From Oscillospiraceae bacterium (GTDB lineage: Bacteria; Bacillota; Clostridia; Oscillospirales; Ruminococcaceae): DNA of 16,466 nucleotides. Positions 5,683 to 14,643 of this stretch are shown here, in pieces. The notes beneath the pieces were generated by a model. That model searched no databases. It was given only the letters and a program-made list of their open reading frames with translations, and had not been told where the DNA came from. Numbering within the stretch: position 1 is the stretch's first letter; the number at the start of each line of letters is the position of its first letter. The position numbers and the translations under genes were made by a program. The stretch is taken from positions 1 through 16,466 of the forward strand of contig JAAWBP010000077.1 in NCBI GenBank assembly GCA_022792755.1. The letters are read 5' to 3'.

Positions 5683-5713
5683 CCTTTAAGTTGGTCCCGT
5701 GAGGCTGACAAGG
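5683..5713 (+). promoter_or_regulatory. PyrR RNA-binding loop (anti-antiterminator)
   Basis: The core GGTCCCGTGAGGCT (5693-5706) fits the conserved PyrR binding loop of Bacillus-type leaders (UCC..G.GAGG inside a bulged hairpin). The outer stem is CCTT (5683-5686) with AAGG (5710-5713). With UMP or UTP bound, PyrR would stabilise this hairpin. Its 5' strand AGTTGGT (5689-5695) could otherwise pair with ACC-A-AACT (5772-5779), part of the terminator's 5' arm, with one bulged A. That mutual exclusion is the expected switch. Only one such leader is visible, whereas B. subtilis has three. Confidence 0.88.
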
Positions 5714-5770
5714 CGGTCTGCTTTTTTCCTCCTGCACCCGGCTGCCGGGCGCATTGCCGAGGTGTAGAGT

Positions 5771-5805
5771 AACCAAACTGTCAGAGACGGCGGTTTGGTT
5801 TTTTT
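5771..5805 (+). terminator. pyr attenuator terminator
   Basis: AACCAAAC (5771-5778) pairs with GTTTGGTT (5793-5800), with inner TGTC/GACG pairing around an AGA loop. It is followed by an unbroken T run to 5805. It lies between the PyrR binding loop and the pyrR start, so high pyrimidine levels would stop transcription before the operon. An extra GC-rich hairpin (CCCGG/CCGGG, 5737-5749) sits between loop and terminator. Confidence 0.9.
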
Positions 5806-5860
5806 GTTGCGGAAATTGCCTGCCGTACCCGGGAAAGATTGACCGTCGAAGGAGGAGACG

Positions 5861-6400
5861 ATGACGCAGAAAGCTGTGATTATGGACGACAAGGCGATGC
5901 AGCGCGCAGTCGCCAGGATTTCTTATGAGGTCGTTGAGCGGAACAAGGGGGTTGGGAACCTCTGCATTGTCGGGATCATGAGCCGGGGTGTCAACCTGGC
6001 GCAGCGCATTGCGGAAAAGATCGGGGAAGTGGAAGGAAAACAGATTCCGCTCGGTGTGCTGGATATCACCCCCTACCGGGACGACCGGGAGACAGCTCCC
6101 GATTACCATGACAGAAGCGATCTTCCGTTTGAGGTCGCTTCCAAAAAGATTGTCCTGGTTGACGATGTGGTGTATACCGGGCGGAGCGTCCGGGCGGCAA
6201 TTGACGCGCTGATGAAGAAGGGGCGCCCGGAAAGCATCCAGCTTGCGGTGCTGATTGACCGGGGCCACAGGGAGCTCCCTATCCGCGCGGATTTTGTCGG
6301 GAAAAACGTGCCGACCTCCAGCGGGGAGCAGGTGGTCGTCCGGGTGAAGGAGATCGACGGGGAAGACCAGGTCGCAATTTTTGAGGGGGAACGCCGATGA
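5861..6400 (+). CDS. pyrR: Bifunctional pyr attenuation protein / uracil phosphoribosyltransferase PyrR
   Basis: PyrR binds pyr leader RNA when UMP or UTP is plentiful and causes premature termination; many members also have weak uracil phosphoribosyltransferase activity. The 179-residue protein is normal in length. The PRPP-binding signature VLVDDVVYTGRSV is at 98-110, and the PyrR-typical IDRGHRELPIRADFVGKNVP spans about 132-151. AAGGAGGAG lies just before ATG 5861. It is the first gene of the operon and sits directly behind its own binding loop and terminator, so it should be autoregulated. Its end overlaps the pyrC start by four bases. Confidence 0.97.
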   Translation: MTQKAVIMDDKAMQRAVARISYEVVERNKGVGNLCIVGIMSRGVNLAQRIAEKIGEVEGKQIPLGVLDITPYRDDRETAPDYHDRSDLPFEVASKKIVLVDDVVYTGRSVRAAIDALMKKGRPESIQLAVLIDRGHRELPIRADFVGKNVPTSSGEQVVVRVKEIDGEDQVAIFEGERR

Positions 6401-7686
6401 ACACTTTGGTCATTCGAAACGGAAGGGTGGTCGACCCTTCCCAGAATCTGGATGAAGTCTGTGACATTAAGATCGAGGACGGAAAGATCGCCGAAATTGG
6501 AAGCGGCCTTTCGGGGGACGAGGCTCTGGACGCATCCGGCCTGGTGGTAGCGCCGGGGTTGGTGGATATGCATGTCCATCTGAGGGATCCCGGGCTCACC
6601 TATAAAGAAGACATCCTCTCCGGATGTACGGCTGCGGCTGCGGGGGGCGTGACCTCGGTCGTCTGCATGCCGAATACCAAACCGGCTGCCGACCGGCCGG
6701 AGGTCATCCGGTATATCATTGAAAAGGCGGGGGAAGCTTCGGCGAAGGTCTATCCGGCCGCTGCAATCACGATGGATTTAGCCGGGGAGGAAATGACAGA
6801 CTTTGCGGCGCTCAAAAAGGCTGGGGCGGTCGCAGTGTCGGACGACGGACGCCCGGTGGAAAGCGGCGCGATGATGCAGAAGGCGCTGGAGCGGGCCTGT
6901 GCGGAAGGCTTGCTGGTGACCTCTCACTGCGAAGACCTGCGGATCATCGACGGGGGGATCATCCACAAGGGGAAGGCTTCCGAGACGCTGGGCGTCAAGG
7001 GGATGGACCGCAGCTCGGAGGACAGCGTCACAGCGCGGGAGATCGCCCTCGCCGCGGCAACCGGAACGGCGGTGCATATCGCCCACGTCAGCACCAGGGG
7101 CTCGGTGGCGCTGATCCGGGATGCAAAGGCGCGCGGCGTGCGGGTGACAGCGGAGACTGCTCCCCATTATTTCATGTTGACGGATGAGCTGTTGATGAAG
7201 CGGGACGCCGACTACCGGATGAACCCGCCGCTTCGGGAGCAGGCGGACTGCGACGCGGTTCTGGAGGGGCTGCTGGATGGGACGCTCGACTGCATCGTGA
7301 CCGACCACGCCCCCCATGCGCCGGAGGAAAAGGCGGACTTTTTAAAGGCGCCCAACGGAGTGGTCGGGCTGGAAACCTCTTTCGCCGCCTGTGCGACGGC
7401 GCTGGTTCACACCGGGAAGATGTCCCTTGCCGGGCTGATCCGCAGGATGTCGGAAAATCCGGCCAGGATCCTCGGGATTCCGGCGGGTTCATTAAAAGCC
7501 GGAATGCCGGCCGACCTCGCGCTCTTTGATTTGGATGAGTGCTGGACGGTCGATCCGGACAGGTTCTGTTCCAAAAGCAGGAACAGCGTTTTTAAGGGAA
7601 TGACCCTTCGGGGGAAAATAAAATACACCCTGCTTGACGGCAGGATCGTTTATCGCGACCATGAAGAGAAAGGCGGAGCAAAATGA
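6397..7686 (+). CDS. pyrC: Dihydroorotase PyrC (type I, zinc-dependent)
   Basis: This amidohydrolase interconverts carbamoyl-aspartate and dihydroorotate, the third step of UMP synthesis. The 429-residue length fits the type I class of Gram-positive bacteria. Metal ligands are visible: HVH at 59-61 in MHVHLRDPG, the SDDG aspartates at 149-150, His177 in TSHCED, His230 in HIAHVS and Asp303 in VTDHAPHAPEEK. NPPLR (276-280) matches the substrate-binding region. All catalytic residues are present, so it should be an active enzyme and not one of the inactive pseudo-dihydroorotases that accompany pyrB in some bacteria. It overlaps pyrR and pyrF by four bases each. Confidence 0.96.
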   Translation: MNTLVIRNGRVVDPSQNLDEVCDIKIEDGKIAEIGSGLSGDEALDASGLVVAPGLVDMHVHLRDPGLTYKEDILSGCTAAAAGGVTSVVCMPNTKPAADRPEVIRYIIEKAGEASAKVYPAAAITMDLAGEEMTDFAALKKAGAVAVSDDGRPVESGAMMQKALERACAEGLLVTSHCEDLRIIDGGIIHKGKASETLGVKGMDRSSEDSVTAREIALAAATGTAVHIAHVSTRGSVALIRDAKARGVRVTAETAPHYFMLTDELLMKRDADYRMNPPLREQADCDAVLEGLLDGTLDCIVTDHAPHAPEEKADFLKAPNGVVGLETSFAACATALVHTGKMSLAGLIRRMSENPARILGIPAGSLKAGMPADLALFDLDECWTVDPDRFCSKSRNSVFKGMTLRGKIKYTLLDGRIVYRDHEEKGGAK

Positions 7687-8612
7687 TCGACCGGTTGATT
7701 GAAAGAATCGCAGAAACGCAGAACCCGACGGTGGCGGGGCTCGACCCGAAGCTCGATTATGTCCCGGATTTTATCAAGGCGGAGATGTTTGAAAAGTACG
7801 GTGAAACGCTAAAGGCTGCGGCTAAGGCGCTGCTCGCCTTCAACAAAGGGCTGATCGACGCGCTCTGCGACGTGGTTCCTGCGGTGAAACCGCAGTGCGC
7901 CTATTATGAAATGTACGGTTATCACGGTGTAAAGACGCTGTATAAAACCATCGCCTATGCGAAAAAGAAGGGGATGCTGGTCATCACCGACGGCAAGCGG
8001 AACGACATCGGCACCACGATGGAGGCTTATGCGATGGCCCACCTCGGCGCGCTTTCACTCGGCGGGGAGGCGGTTGAGCCGTTTGGCGGCGATGCGCTGA
8101 CAGTCAACGGGTATCTGGGCAGCGACGGGATCACCCCCCTTCTCAAAATTTGCAAGGAGCGGGATAAGGGGATCTTTGTGCTGGTGAAAACCTCCAACCT
8201 CTCTTCTGGGGAATTGCAGGACCGGCTGGTCGACGGCAAACCTGTTTATCAGCTCATGGGTGAGATGTGCGAAGCCTGGGGGAGCGAATTGGCCGGGAAA
8301 TACGGCTACAGCAGCGTGGGAGCCGTCGTCGGTGCGACCTATCCCAAGCAGCTGGAAGAGCTGCGGGTGAAGCTGCCGCATACCTTCTTCCTCGTCCCGG
8401 GCTACGGCGCGCAGGGCGGCGGCGCTGCGGACGCCGCGGGCGCCTTTGACAGCCGTGGGCTGGGCGCGATCGTCAACTCTTCCCGCGGGATCATCTGCGC
8501 CTACCGAAAAGAGGGCTGCCCCGAAACGGATTACGCGGGCGCGGCGCGGAGAGAGGCGCTCCGGATGAAAGAAGACCTTCTTTCCCAGATTGGAACCATC
8601 CGGCTCGACTAA
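7683..8612 (+). CDS. pyrF: Orotidine 5'-phosphate decarboxylase PyrF (subfamily 2)
   Basis: PyrF decarboxylates OMP to UMP, the last step of the pathway. At 309 residues it is longer than the roughly 240-residue form of Bacillus or E. coli and matches the long subfamily 2 found in many Clostridia and Actinobacteria. AGLDPKLD is at 18-25, and VKPQCAYYE at 68-76. The catalytic DGKRNDIGTT at 103-112 replaces the usual DxKxxDIxNT. A phosphate-binding VPGYGAQGGG lies near 238. The start overlaps the pyrC stop by four bases. A 33-base gap then precedes carA, the longest gap between pyrC and pyrK. Confidence 0.95.
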   Translation: MIDRLIERIAETQNPTVAGLDPKLDYVPDFIKAEMFEKYGETLKAAAKALLAFNKGLIDALCDVVPAVKPQCAYYEMYGYHGVKTLYKTIAYAKKKGMLVITDGKRNDIGTTMEAYAMAHLGALSLGGEAVEPFGGDALTVNGYLGSDGITPLLKICKERDKGIFVLVKTSNLSSGELQDRLVDGKPVYQLMGEMCEAWGSELAGKYGYSSVGAVVGATYPKQLEELRVKLPHTFFLVPGYGAQGGGAADAAGAFDSRGLGAIVNSSRGIICAYRKEGCPETDYAGAARREALRMKEDLLSQIGTIRLD

Positions 8613-8645
8613 ACGGCGTCGGTTTTGATAAAAACGGAGGTAACT

Positions 8646-9734
8646 ATGGAAAAAGCGATCCTGCTGCTGGCGGACGGCAGCATTTACAAGGGATACAGCG
8701 TCGGGGCAAAGGGAACGGTCATCGGCGAAACGGTTTTTGCAACCGGGATGACCGGCTATCAGGAAACCCTGACCGATCCCAGCTATTACGGGCAGATCGT
8801 CGCCCAAACCTTTCCGCTCGTGGGGAACTACGGCACAAACGGCGCCGACGGGGAATCCGCCCGCTGCTACCTGAGCGGCTATATCATCCGCGAATGGTGC
8901 GAAAAGCCCTCGAATTTCCGCTGCGAGAACAATCTCGACACCTTTCTCAAGGAAAAGGGAGTGATCGGCCTTTACGGGATCGACACCCGCAGCCTGACCC
9001 GGAAAATCCGGGAGTTCGGCGTTATGAACGGGATGCTGACCACCGAGCCGATCGCCGACAAGCAGGCGGCGCTGGATCAGATCCGGGAATTCTATATCCG
9101 GGACGCGGTCAAAAACGTCTCGATCCCCGAGATGCGCACCTACCGCGCCAAAGGGGAGGCGAAATACCACGTCGCCCTCTTCGACTTCGGGTATAAGCGC
9201 AACATCGAGCGGGAGCTCCTCAAACGGGGCTGTGAGGTGACGGTCGTGCCGTACAACACCACAGCGGAACAGATCGCGGAGCTCGCGCCGGATGGCGTCA
9301 TGCTCTCAAACGGCCCGGGCGACCCGAAGGACAACATTGAAACCATCTTGAATCTCCGGGAGATGATGAAGCTGAAGATTCCCACCTTCGGCATCTGTTT
9401 AGGGCATCAGCTGATGGCGCTCGCAAACGGCGGCTCCACCCGGAAGCTCAAATACGGCCACCGGGGGGCGAACCAGCCGGTCGTCGACCTGGATTCCGGC
9501 CGCACCTTCGTCACCAGCCAGAACCACGGCTACGCGGTGGATTCCGACAGCATCAAGGATTCGGTCGGGGTGGTCAACTATAAAAATGCGAACGACGGCA
9601 CCTGCGAAGGGGTGCGTTACTTAAAAGCCCCCGCCTTTACGGTGCAGTTCCACCCGGAGGCCTGCGGGGGGCCGCAGGATACGGCGTTTTTGTTCGACCG
9701 ATTCATTGACATGATGGAGAAAAGGGGGAGATAG
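8646..9734 (+). CDS. carA: Carbamoyl phosphate synthase small subunit CarA
   Basis: CarA is the glutaminase subunit that feeds ammonia to CarB. The N-terminal CarA domain (about 1-140) is followed by a class I glutamine amidotransferase domain. The nucleophile Cys251 lies in FGICLGHQLM, and His336 and Glu338 lie in VQFHPEACGG, completing the triad. I chose ATG 8646 (362 residues) because CGGAGG (8635-8640) lies 5 bases upstream; the open frame begins earlier at 8625 but has no ribosome site there. The gene ends two bases before carB, so the two subunits are co-translated. The length is typical. Confidence 0.97.
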   Translation: MEKAILLLADGSIYKGYSVGAKGTVIGETVFATGMTGYQETLTDPSYYGQIVAQTFPLVGNYGTNGADGESARCYLSGYIIREWCEKPSNFRCENNLDTFLKEKGVIGLYGIDTRSLTRKIREFGVMNGMLTTEPIADKQAALDQIREFYIRDAVKNVSIPEMRTYRAKGEAKYHVALFDFGYKRNIERELLKRGCEVTVVPYNTTAEQIAELAPDGVMLSNGPGDPKDNIETILNLREMMKLKIPTFGICLGHQLMALANGGSTRKLKYGHRGANQPVVDLDSGRTFVTSQNHGYAVDSDSIKDSVGVVNYKNANDGTCEGVRYLKAPAFTVQFHPEACGGPQDTAFLFDRFIDMMEKRGR

Positions 9735-9736
9735 CC

Positions 9737-12700
9737 ATGCCGCTGCGTCACGATATCAAAAAGGTCCTGGTCATCGGCTCCGGCCCGATCGTCATCGGCC
9801 AGGCGGCCGAGTTCGACTACGCGGGCGCGCAGGCCTGCCGCGCCCTGAAGCAGGAGGGGCTGGAGGTCGTCCTCATCAACTCCAATCCGGCGACCATTAT
9901 GACCGATAAAACAATGGCGGACGAAATCTATATCGAGCCGCTGACCCTCGATGTCGTCAAGCGGGTCATCGAGATCGAAAAGCCGGACAGTGTCCTGTCC
10001 ACCCTCGGTGGACAGACCGGGCTGACCCTTTCGATGCAGCTCGCGGAGGAAGGCTTTTTGGAAGAACACGGGGTGAAGCTCTTAGGCGCCGTCCCGGAAA
10101 CCATCCACAAGGCGGAAGACCGCCAGGCCTTTAAGGACACAATGGAGGCGATCGGCGAGCCGGTCATCCCTTCCCGGGTCGTCACCACCATCGAGGATGC
10201 GGTTGCCTTCGCCGACGAAAAGGGGATCGGCTACCCGCTGATCGTCCGGCCGGCCTTTACTTTAGGCGGCACCGGGGGCGGCATCGTCAACAATGAGGAG
10301 GAGCTGCGCGACATCGCCGAAAATGGCCTCCGCCTCTCCCCGATCACCCAGATCCTCGTCGAAAAGTGCATCTCCGGTTGGAAGGAGATCGAGTTCGAGG
10401 TGATCCGCGACCGGAAGGGGAACGTCATCACCGTCTGCTCGATGGAAAATTTTGACCCGGTTGGCGTCCACACCGGCGACAGCATCGTCATCGCCCCGGC
10501 CGTCACCCTGAGCGACAAGGAGTACCAGATGCTCCGCACCGCGGCGATCAACATCATTTCGGAGCTCAAGGTCGAGGGGGGCTGCAACTGCCAGTTTGCC
10601 CTCCACCCGGATTCGTTCGAGTACGCGGTCATCGAGGTCAACCCCCGCGTCTCCCGCTCCTCCGCCCTCGCCTCGAAAGCGACGGGATATCCGATCGCCA
10701 AGGTCGCGACCCGGATCGCCATCGGCTATACGCTGGACGAGATCGTCAACGCCGTCACCGGGAAAACCTACGCCTGCTTTGAGCCGGCGCTCGACTATGT
10801 GGTCATCAAATTCCCCAAATGGCCATTTGAAAAGTTCGTCTACGCCAAACGGGCGCTCGGCACCCAGATGATGGCGACCGGGGAGGTCATGGCGATCGGA
10901 ACCTCCTTCGAACAGGCCATGATGAAGGCTGTACGCGGCGCGGAGCTCGGGCTCGTCACCATGAACCTGAAAAAGCTCGAGGACAAGACGACGGAATACA
11001 TTCGGGAAAAGCTCCACGACTGTGACGACGAACGGTCTTTTGTGGTCTATGAGGCGCTGAAGCGCGGGATTTCCCCCGAGGAAATCCACGAAATCACCAA
11101 GATCGACAACTGGTTCCTCTACAAGCTTCTCAACCTGATCCAGATGGAGAGAAGCCTTATGGACGGCGAGCTGACCGATGAGAAATACCTGGCGGCCAAG
11201 AAGTACGGCTTCCTGGACGAGACGATCGAAGCGCTTTCCGGGCAGAAAATCAAGAACCCGCAGTTTGCCGCTTACAAGATGGTCGATACCTGCGCGGCGG
11301 AGTTCGCCGCCGAGACCCCTTATTTCTACTCGACCTATGACGAGGAGAACGAGGCGGCCCGCTTTATCGAAGAGCATGATTCGGGAAAGAAAAAGGTGGT
11401 CGTGTTCGGGTCGGGGCCGATCCGGATCGGCCAGGGGATCGAGTTCGATTACTGCTCTGTCCACTGTGTCTGGGCACTCAAAGAGGAAGGGTACGAGGCG
11501 GTGATCTGCAACAACAACCCGGAGACGGTCTCCACCGACTTCGACACCGGCGACCGGCTTTATTTCGACCCGCTTACCAAGGAGGATGTCCGCAGCATCT
11601 TAGAAACCGAAAAGCCCTACGGCGTGGTGGTTCAGTTCGGCGGGCAGACCGCGATCAAGCTGGCGAAATACCTCGACGAACTCGGCGCGAACATCCTCGG
11701 CACCTCGGCGGACAGCGTGGATGCGGCAGAGGACCGGGAGCGGTTCGACGAACTGCTGGAGCAGTGCGGAATCCCCCGCCCGCAGGGGCAGACCGTCTTT
11801 ACGGAGGAGGAGGCGATCCGCGCCGCGAACGAGCTGGGCTATCCGGTGCTGATGCGCCCGTCCTACGTCTTGGGCGGGCAGAACATGATCATCGCCCATT
11901 CGGACAAGGATATTACGGAATATATGGAGATCATCCTGGGGAACAACATCGAAAACCCGGTCTTGATCGACAAATACCTGATGGGGGTCGAGGTCGAGGT
12001 CGACGCGATCTGCGACGGGGAGGATTACCTGATCCCCGGCATCATGGAGCACGTCGAACGGGCGGGCGTCCACTCGGGCGACTCGATCTCGATCTACCCG
12101 GCGCAGAACCTTTCGAAAAAGATCCGGGAGATCATCGTCGACTACACCGGCAGGCTGGCGAAGGCGCTCCATGTCGTCGGCCTGGTCAACGTCCAGTATG
12201 TCGTTTACAACGACATGGTCTATGTCATCGAAGTCAATCCCCGCTCCTCCCGGACGGTGCCCTACATCAGCAAGGTCACCGGCGTGCCGATGGTGGACAT
12301 GGCGACCAAGATCATGCTCGGCTCTTCTTTAAAGGAGCTGGGATACGGCACGGGGCTTTATCCGGAGGGCGGTTATGTCGCCGTCAAGGTTCCGGTTTTC
12401 AGCTTTGAAAAACTCCATGATGTGGACACCCACTTAGGGCCCGAGATGAAATCCACCGGCGAGGTGCTTGGGATTGCCCACACCTTCCAGGAGGCCCTTC
12501 TCAAGGGGCTGACCGCCGCCGGCTACAATATGGAGCGCTCCGGCAGCGTGATGATGACGGTTCGGGATTCCGACAAGCAGGAGCTGATCAAGATCGCCGA
12601 CAAGTTCAACACCCTCGGGTTCGACCTTTATGCGACCCCGGGCACAGCGAACACCCTGAACAAGAACATGATCCCGACCAACGTGGTTCCGAAGCATCGG

Positions 12701-12934
12701 GACGGGAAAAACAACGTCATCACCCTGCTGGACAGCGGGAAGATCGACTATATCATCTCCACCTCCGAAAAGGGGAGGGAGCCGGCGAAGGACAGTGTCA
12801 AGATCCGCCGCAAGGCGGTCGAGCGGTCGATTGCCAGCCTGACCTCGCTGGACACGGCGAACGCGGTCGCGGACTGCCTGCTCCTCGGCAAGACGGTCAA
12901 GGATGTGGAGCTGGTAGACATCACCAAGATTTGA
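9737..12934 (+). CDS. carB: Carbamoyl phosphate synthase large subunit CarB
   Basis: CarB makes carbamoyl phosphate from bicarbonate, ammonia and two ATP. The 1065-residue length is full size. The internal duplication is clear: VLVIGSGPIVIGQAAEFDYA near residue 10 recurs as VVVFGSGPIRIGQGIEFDYC near 553, each opening an ATP-grasp half. ATP-grasp metal motifs appear as VIEVNPRVSRSS in the first half and VIEVNPRSSRTV in the second. The C-terminal regulatory domain (about 935-1065) contains ATPGTANTL and would bind UMP or other effectors. GGGGGAG just upstream supports ATG 9737. No interruption was seen. The enzyme serves pyrimidine synthesis here and may also supply arginine synthesis. Confidence 0.98.
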   Translation: MPLRHDIKKVLVIGSGPIVIGQAAEFDYAGAQACRALKQEGLEVVLINSNPATIMTDKTMADEIYIEPLTLDVVKRVIEIEKPDSVLSTLGGQTGLTLSMQLAEEGFLEEHGVKLLGAVPETIHKAEDRQAFKDTMEAIGEPVIPSRVVTTIEDAVAFADEKGIGYPLIVRPAFTLGGTGGGIVNNEEELRDIAENGLRLSPITQILVEKCISGWKEIEFEVIRDRKGNVITVCSMENFDPVGVHTGDSIVIAPAVTLSDKEYQMLRTAAINIISELKVEGGCNCQFALHPDSFEYAVIEVNPRVSRSSALASKATGYPIAKVATRIAIGYTLDEIVNAVTGKTYACFEPALDYVVIKFPKWPFEKFVYAKRALGTQMMATGEVMAIGTSFEQAMMKAVRGAELGLVTMNLKKLEDKTTEYIREKLHDCDDERSFVVYEALKRGISPEEIHEITKIDNWFLYKLLNLIQMERSLMDGELTDEKYLAAKKYGFLDETIEALSGQKIKNPQFAAYKMVDTCAAEFAAETPYFYSTYDEENEAARFIEEHDSGKKKVVVFGSGPIRIGQGIEFDYCSVHCVWALKEEGYEAVICNNNPETVSTDFDTGDRLYFDPLTKEDVRSILETEKPYGVVVQFGGQTAIKLAKYLDELGANILGTSADSVDAAEDRERFDELLEQCGIPRPQGQTVFTEEEAIRAANELGYPVLMRPSYVLGGQNMIIAHSDKDITEYMEIILGNNIENPVLIDKYLMGVEVEVDAICDGEDYLIPGIMEHVERAGVHSGDSISIYPAQNLSKKIREIIVDYTGRLAKALHVVGLVNVQYVVYNDMVYVIEVNPRSSRTVPYISKVTGVPMVDMATKIMLGSSLKELGYGTGLYPEGGYVAVKVPVFSFEKLHDVDTHLGPEMKSTGEVLGIAHTFQEALLKGLTAAGYNMERSGSVMMTVRDSDKQELIKIADKFNTLGFDLYATPGTANTLNKNMIPTNVVPKHRDGKNNVITLLDSGKIDYIISTSEKGREPAKDSVKIRRKAVERSIASLTSLDTANAVADCLLLGKTVKDVELVDITKI

Positions 12935-12948
12935 CGGGAGGGAATGGA

Positions 12949-13716
12949 ATGGCGCTCTATGTTGGAAAGTATCCCCTGATCGGGAAAGAGATGCTGGCAA
13001 AGGGGTTTTATTCGTTCACCCTTTCCTGCCCGGAGGTCGCCGCGGCGGCAAAGCCGGGGCAGTTTGTCAACCTGAAAGTCCCGGGCTTTTCCCTCCGGCG
13101 TCCGATTTCGATCTGCGAAATTGACAGGGGGGCGGGGACGCTCCGCCTGGTCTTTGAAGTCCGGGGGGAGGGCACCGAACGGCTGGCGGAGTTCGAGGAA
13201 GGGGAACAGGTCGACCTGCTCGCCCCGCTCGGCAACGGCTTCTCTGTCGATCCCAAAGACCGGGCAGTGGTGGTCGGCGGAGGGATCGGCGTACCACCGA
13301 TGCTCGAGCTGGCGAAGCAGTTTGGCGGAAGAGCCGGCGCCGTCCTCGGTTTCCGGGATGCCTCCGCCGTGATTTTAGAGGACGCGTTCGAAGCCTGCTG
13401 CGCGGAGACGCTGCTCTACACCGACAACGGGAGCAAAGGGAAAAAAGGGTTTGTCACCGACGGCCTGCGGGAGCTCCTTTCCCGCGGCCGACCGAATGTC
13501 GTCTATGCCTGCGGGCCCGAAGTCATGCTGAAAAACGTCATTCGGCTGGCGGACGAAGCGGGGATCCGCTGCCAGGTGTCGATGGAACAGCGGATGGCCT
13601 GCGGGGTCGGTGCTTGTTATGTCTGCGCCTGCCGGATGGTGATGGACGGGCAGGAGTATTTCGGGCACGTCTGCAAGGATGGCCCGGTGTTCGACTCAAA
13701 ACAGATCGTATTATAA
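12949..13716 (+). CDS. pyrK: Dihydroorotate dehydrogenase electron transfer subunit PyrK
   Basis: PyrK carries FAD and a [2Fe-2S] cluster and passes electrons from PyrD to NAD+. The FAD-binding RRPIS is at 50-54 and the pyridine-nucleotide loop GGGIGVPPM at 110-118. Cluster cysteines are 218, 223, 226 and 242 (CGVGACYVC, then HVC). I chose ATG 12949 (255 residues) because GGGAGGG (12936-12942) lies 6 bases upstream; the frame is open to a TTG at 12931 that overlaps the carB stop but precedes the ribosome site. It is paired with pyrD downstream, as expected for the class 1B enzyme. Confidence 0.96.
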   Translation: MALYVGKYPLIGKEMLAKGFYSFTLSCPEVAAAAKPGQFVNLKVPGFSLRRPISICEIDRGAGTLRLVFEVRGEGTERLAEFEEGEQVDLLAPLGNGFSVDPKDRAVVVGGGIGVPPMLELAKQFGGRAGAVLGFRDASAVILEDAFEACCAETLLYTDNGSKGKKGFVTDGLRELLSRGRPNVVYACGPEVMLKNVIRLADEAGIRCQVSMEQRMACGVGACYVCACRMVMDGQEYFGHVCKDGPVFDSKQIVL

Positions 13717-13731
13717 TAGGAGGGGCGCTTC

Positions 13732-14643
13732 ATGGCTGACTTATCGGTAAATATCGCGGGGGTGTCCTTTAAAAACCCGGTCATTCCCGCCTCCGGTACC
13801 TTTGGCTACGGGAGGGAATACGCCGCGTTTTACGAGATCGGGCGGCTCGGCGGCATCTCGGTGAAGGGGACGACGCTAGAGCGGCGGGATGGGAATCCTC
13901 CGCCGCGGGTTGCGGAAACGCCCGCCGGGATGCTCAACTCGGTCGGGCTGCAAAATCCGGGGGTGGAGCATTTTATCAAGGAGGAAATCCCCTATCTGAA
14001 ACAGGCAGGGGTGCGGATCATCGCCAATATCGCGGGCTCCACCCCGGAGGATTACGCCGAGATGGCCCGCCGGTTAGATGAAACCGACGTGGATATGATC
14101 GAGCTCAACATCTCCTGCCCGAACGTCAAATGCGGCGGCGCGGCGTTCGGAACCGATCCGAAGGCCGCAGGGGGGATCACCCGCCTGGTGAAGGGCGCGA
14201 CCGGCAAACCGGTCATGGTCAAGCTCACCCCGAATGTCACCGACATCGTTTCGATTGCAAAGGCGGTGGAGGATCAGGGGGCCGATGCGGTCTCTTTGAT
14301 CAACACCCTGCTCGGGATGCGGATCGACATCAAGACCCGCCGCCCGGTTTTGAGGAACAACGTAGGCGGCCTGTCCGGCCCGGCGGTCTTCCCGGTTGCA
14401 GTCCGGATGGTCTGGCAGGTTGCAAACGCGGTGAAAATCCCGGTTGTGGGGATGGGCGGGATCGCCTCCTGGAGGGATGCGGTGGAAATGATGATGGCGG
14501 GCGCCTCTGCCGTTCAGGTCGGCGCGGCCCTCTTTACCAACCCTTACGCGCCGGTTGAGATCATCGACGGGCTGAACCGGTACCTCGACGAAAACGGGAT
14601 TGAAAGGGTAAGCGACCTTGTCGGGGTGGTGCAACCATGGTGA
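13732..14643 (+). CDS. pyrD: Dihydroorotate dehydrogenase class 1B catalytic subunit PyrD
   Basis: PyrD oxidises dihydroorotate to orotate with FMN, the fourth step of the pathway. With PyrK it forms the NAD+-linked heterotetramer. The protein has 303 residues. NPVIPASGTFGYG is at 15-27, Lys45 in GISVKGTT, NSVGLQNPG at 69-77 and NISCPNVKCGG at 126-136. The active base Cys129 marks class 1 enzymes; class 2 uses Ser. AGGAGGGG (13718-13725) lies upstream of the ATG. Its last seven bases overlap the phosphatase gene. Confidence 0.97.
   Translation: MADLSVNIAGVSFKNPVIPASGTFGYGREYAAFYEIGRLGGISVKGTTLERRDGNPPPRVAETPAGMLNSVGLQNPGVEHFIKEEIPYLKQAGVRIIANIAGSTPEDYAEMARRLDETDVDMIELNISCPNVKCGGAAFGTDPKAAGGITRLVKGATGKPVMVKLTPNVTDIVSIAKAVEDQGADAVSLINTLLGMRIDIKTRRPVLRNNVGGLSGPAVFPVAVRMVWQVANAVKIPVVGMGGIASWRDAVEMMMAGASAVQVGAALFTNPYAPVEIIDGLNRYLDENGIERVSDLVGVVQPW

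Noticed and set aside
8055..9170. A 371-codon open frame on the minus strand
   Set aside because: It is antisense to pyrF and carA, shows no recognisable domain and has no convincing ribosome site considered against the strong sense genes.
10262..11464. A 400-codon open frame on the minus strand
   Set aside because: It is fully inside carB, whose reading frame is intact and conserved. Its Asp, Arg and Leu-rich composition is the mirror of carB codon bias.
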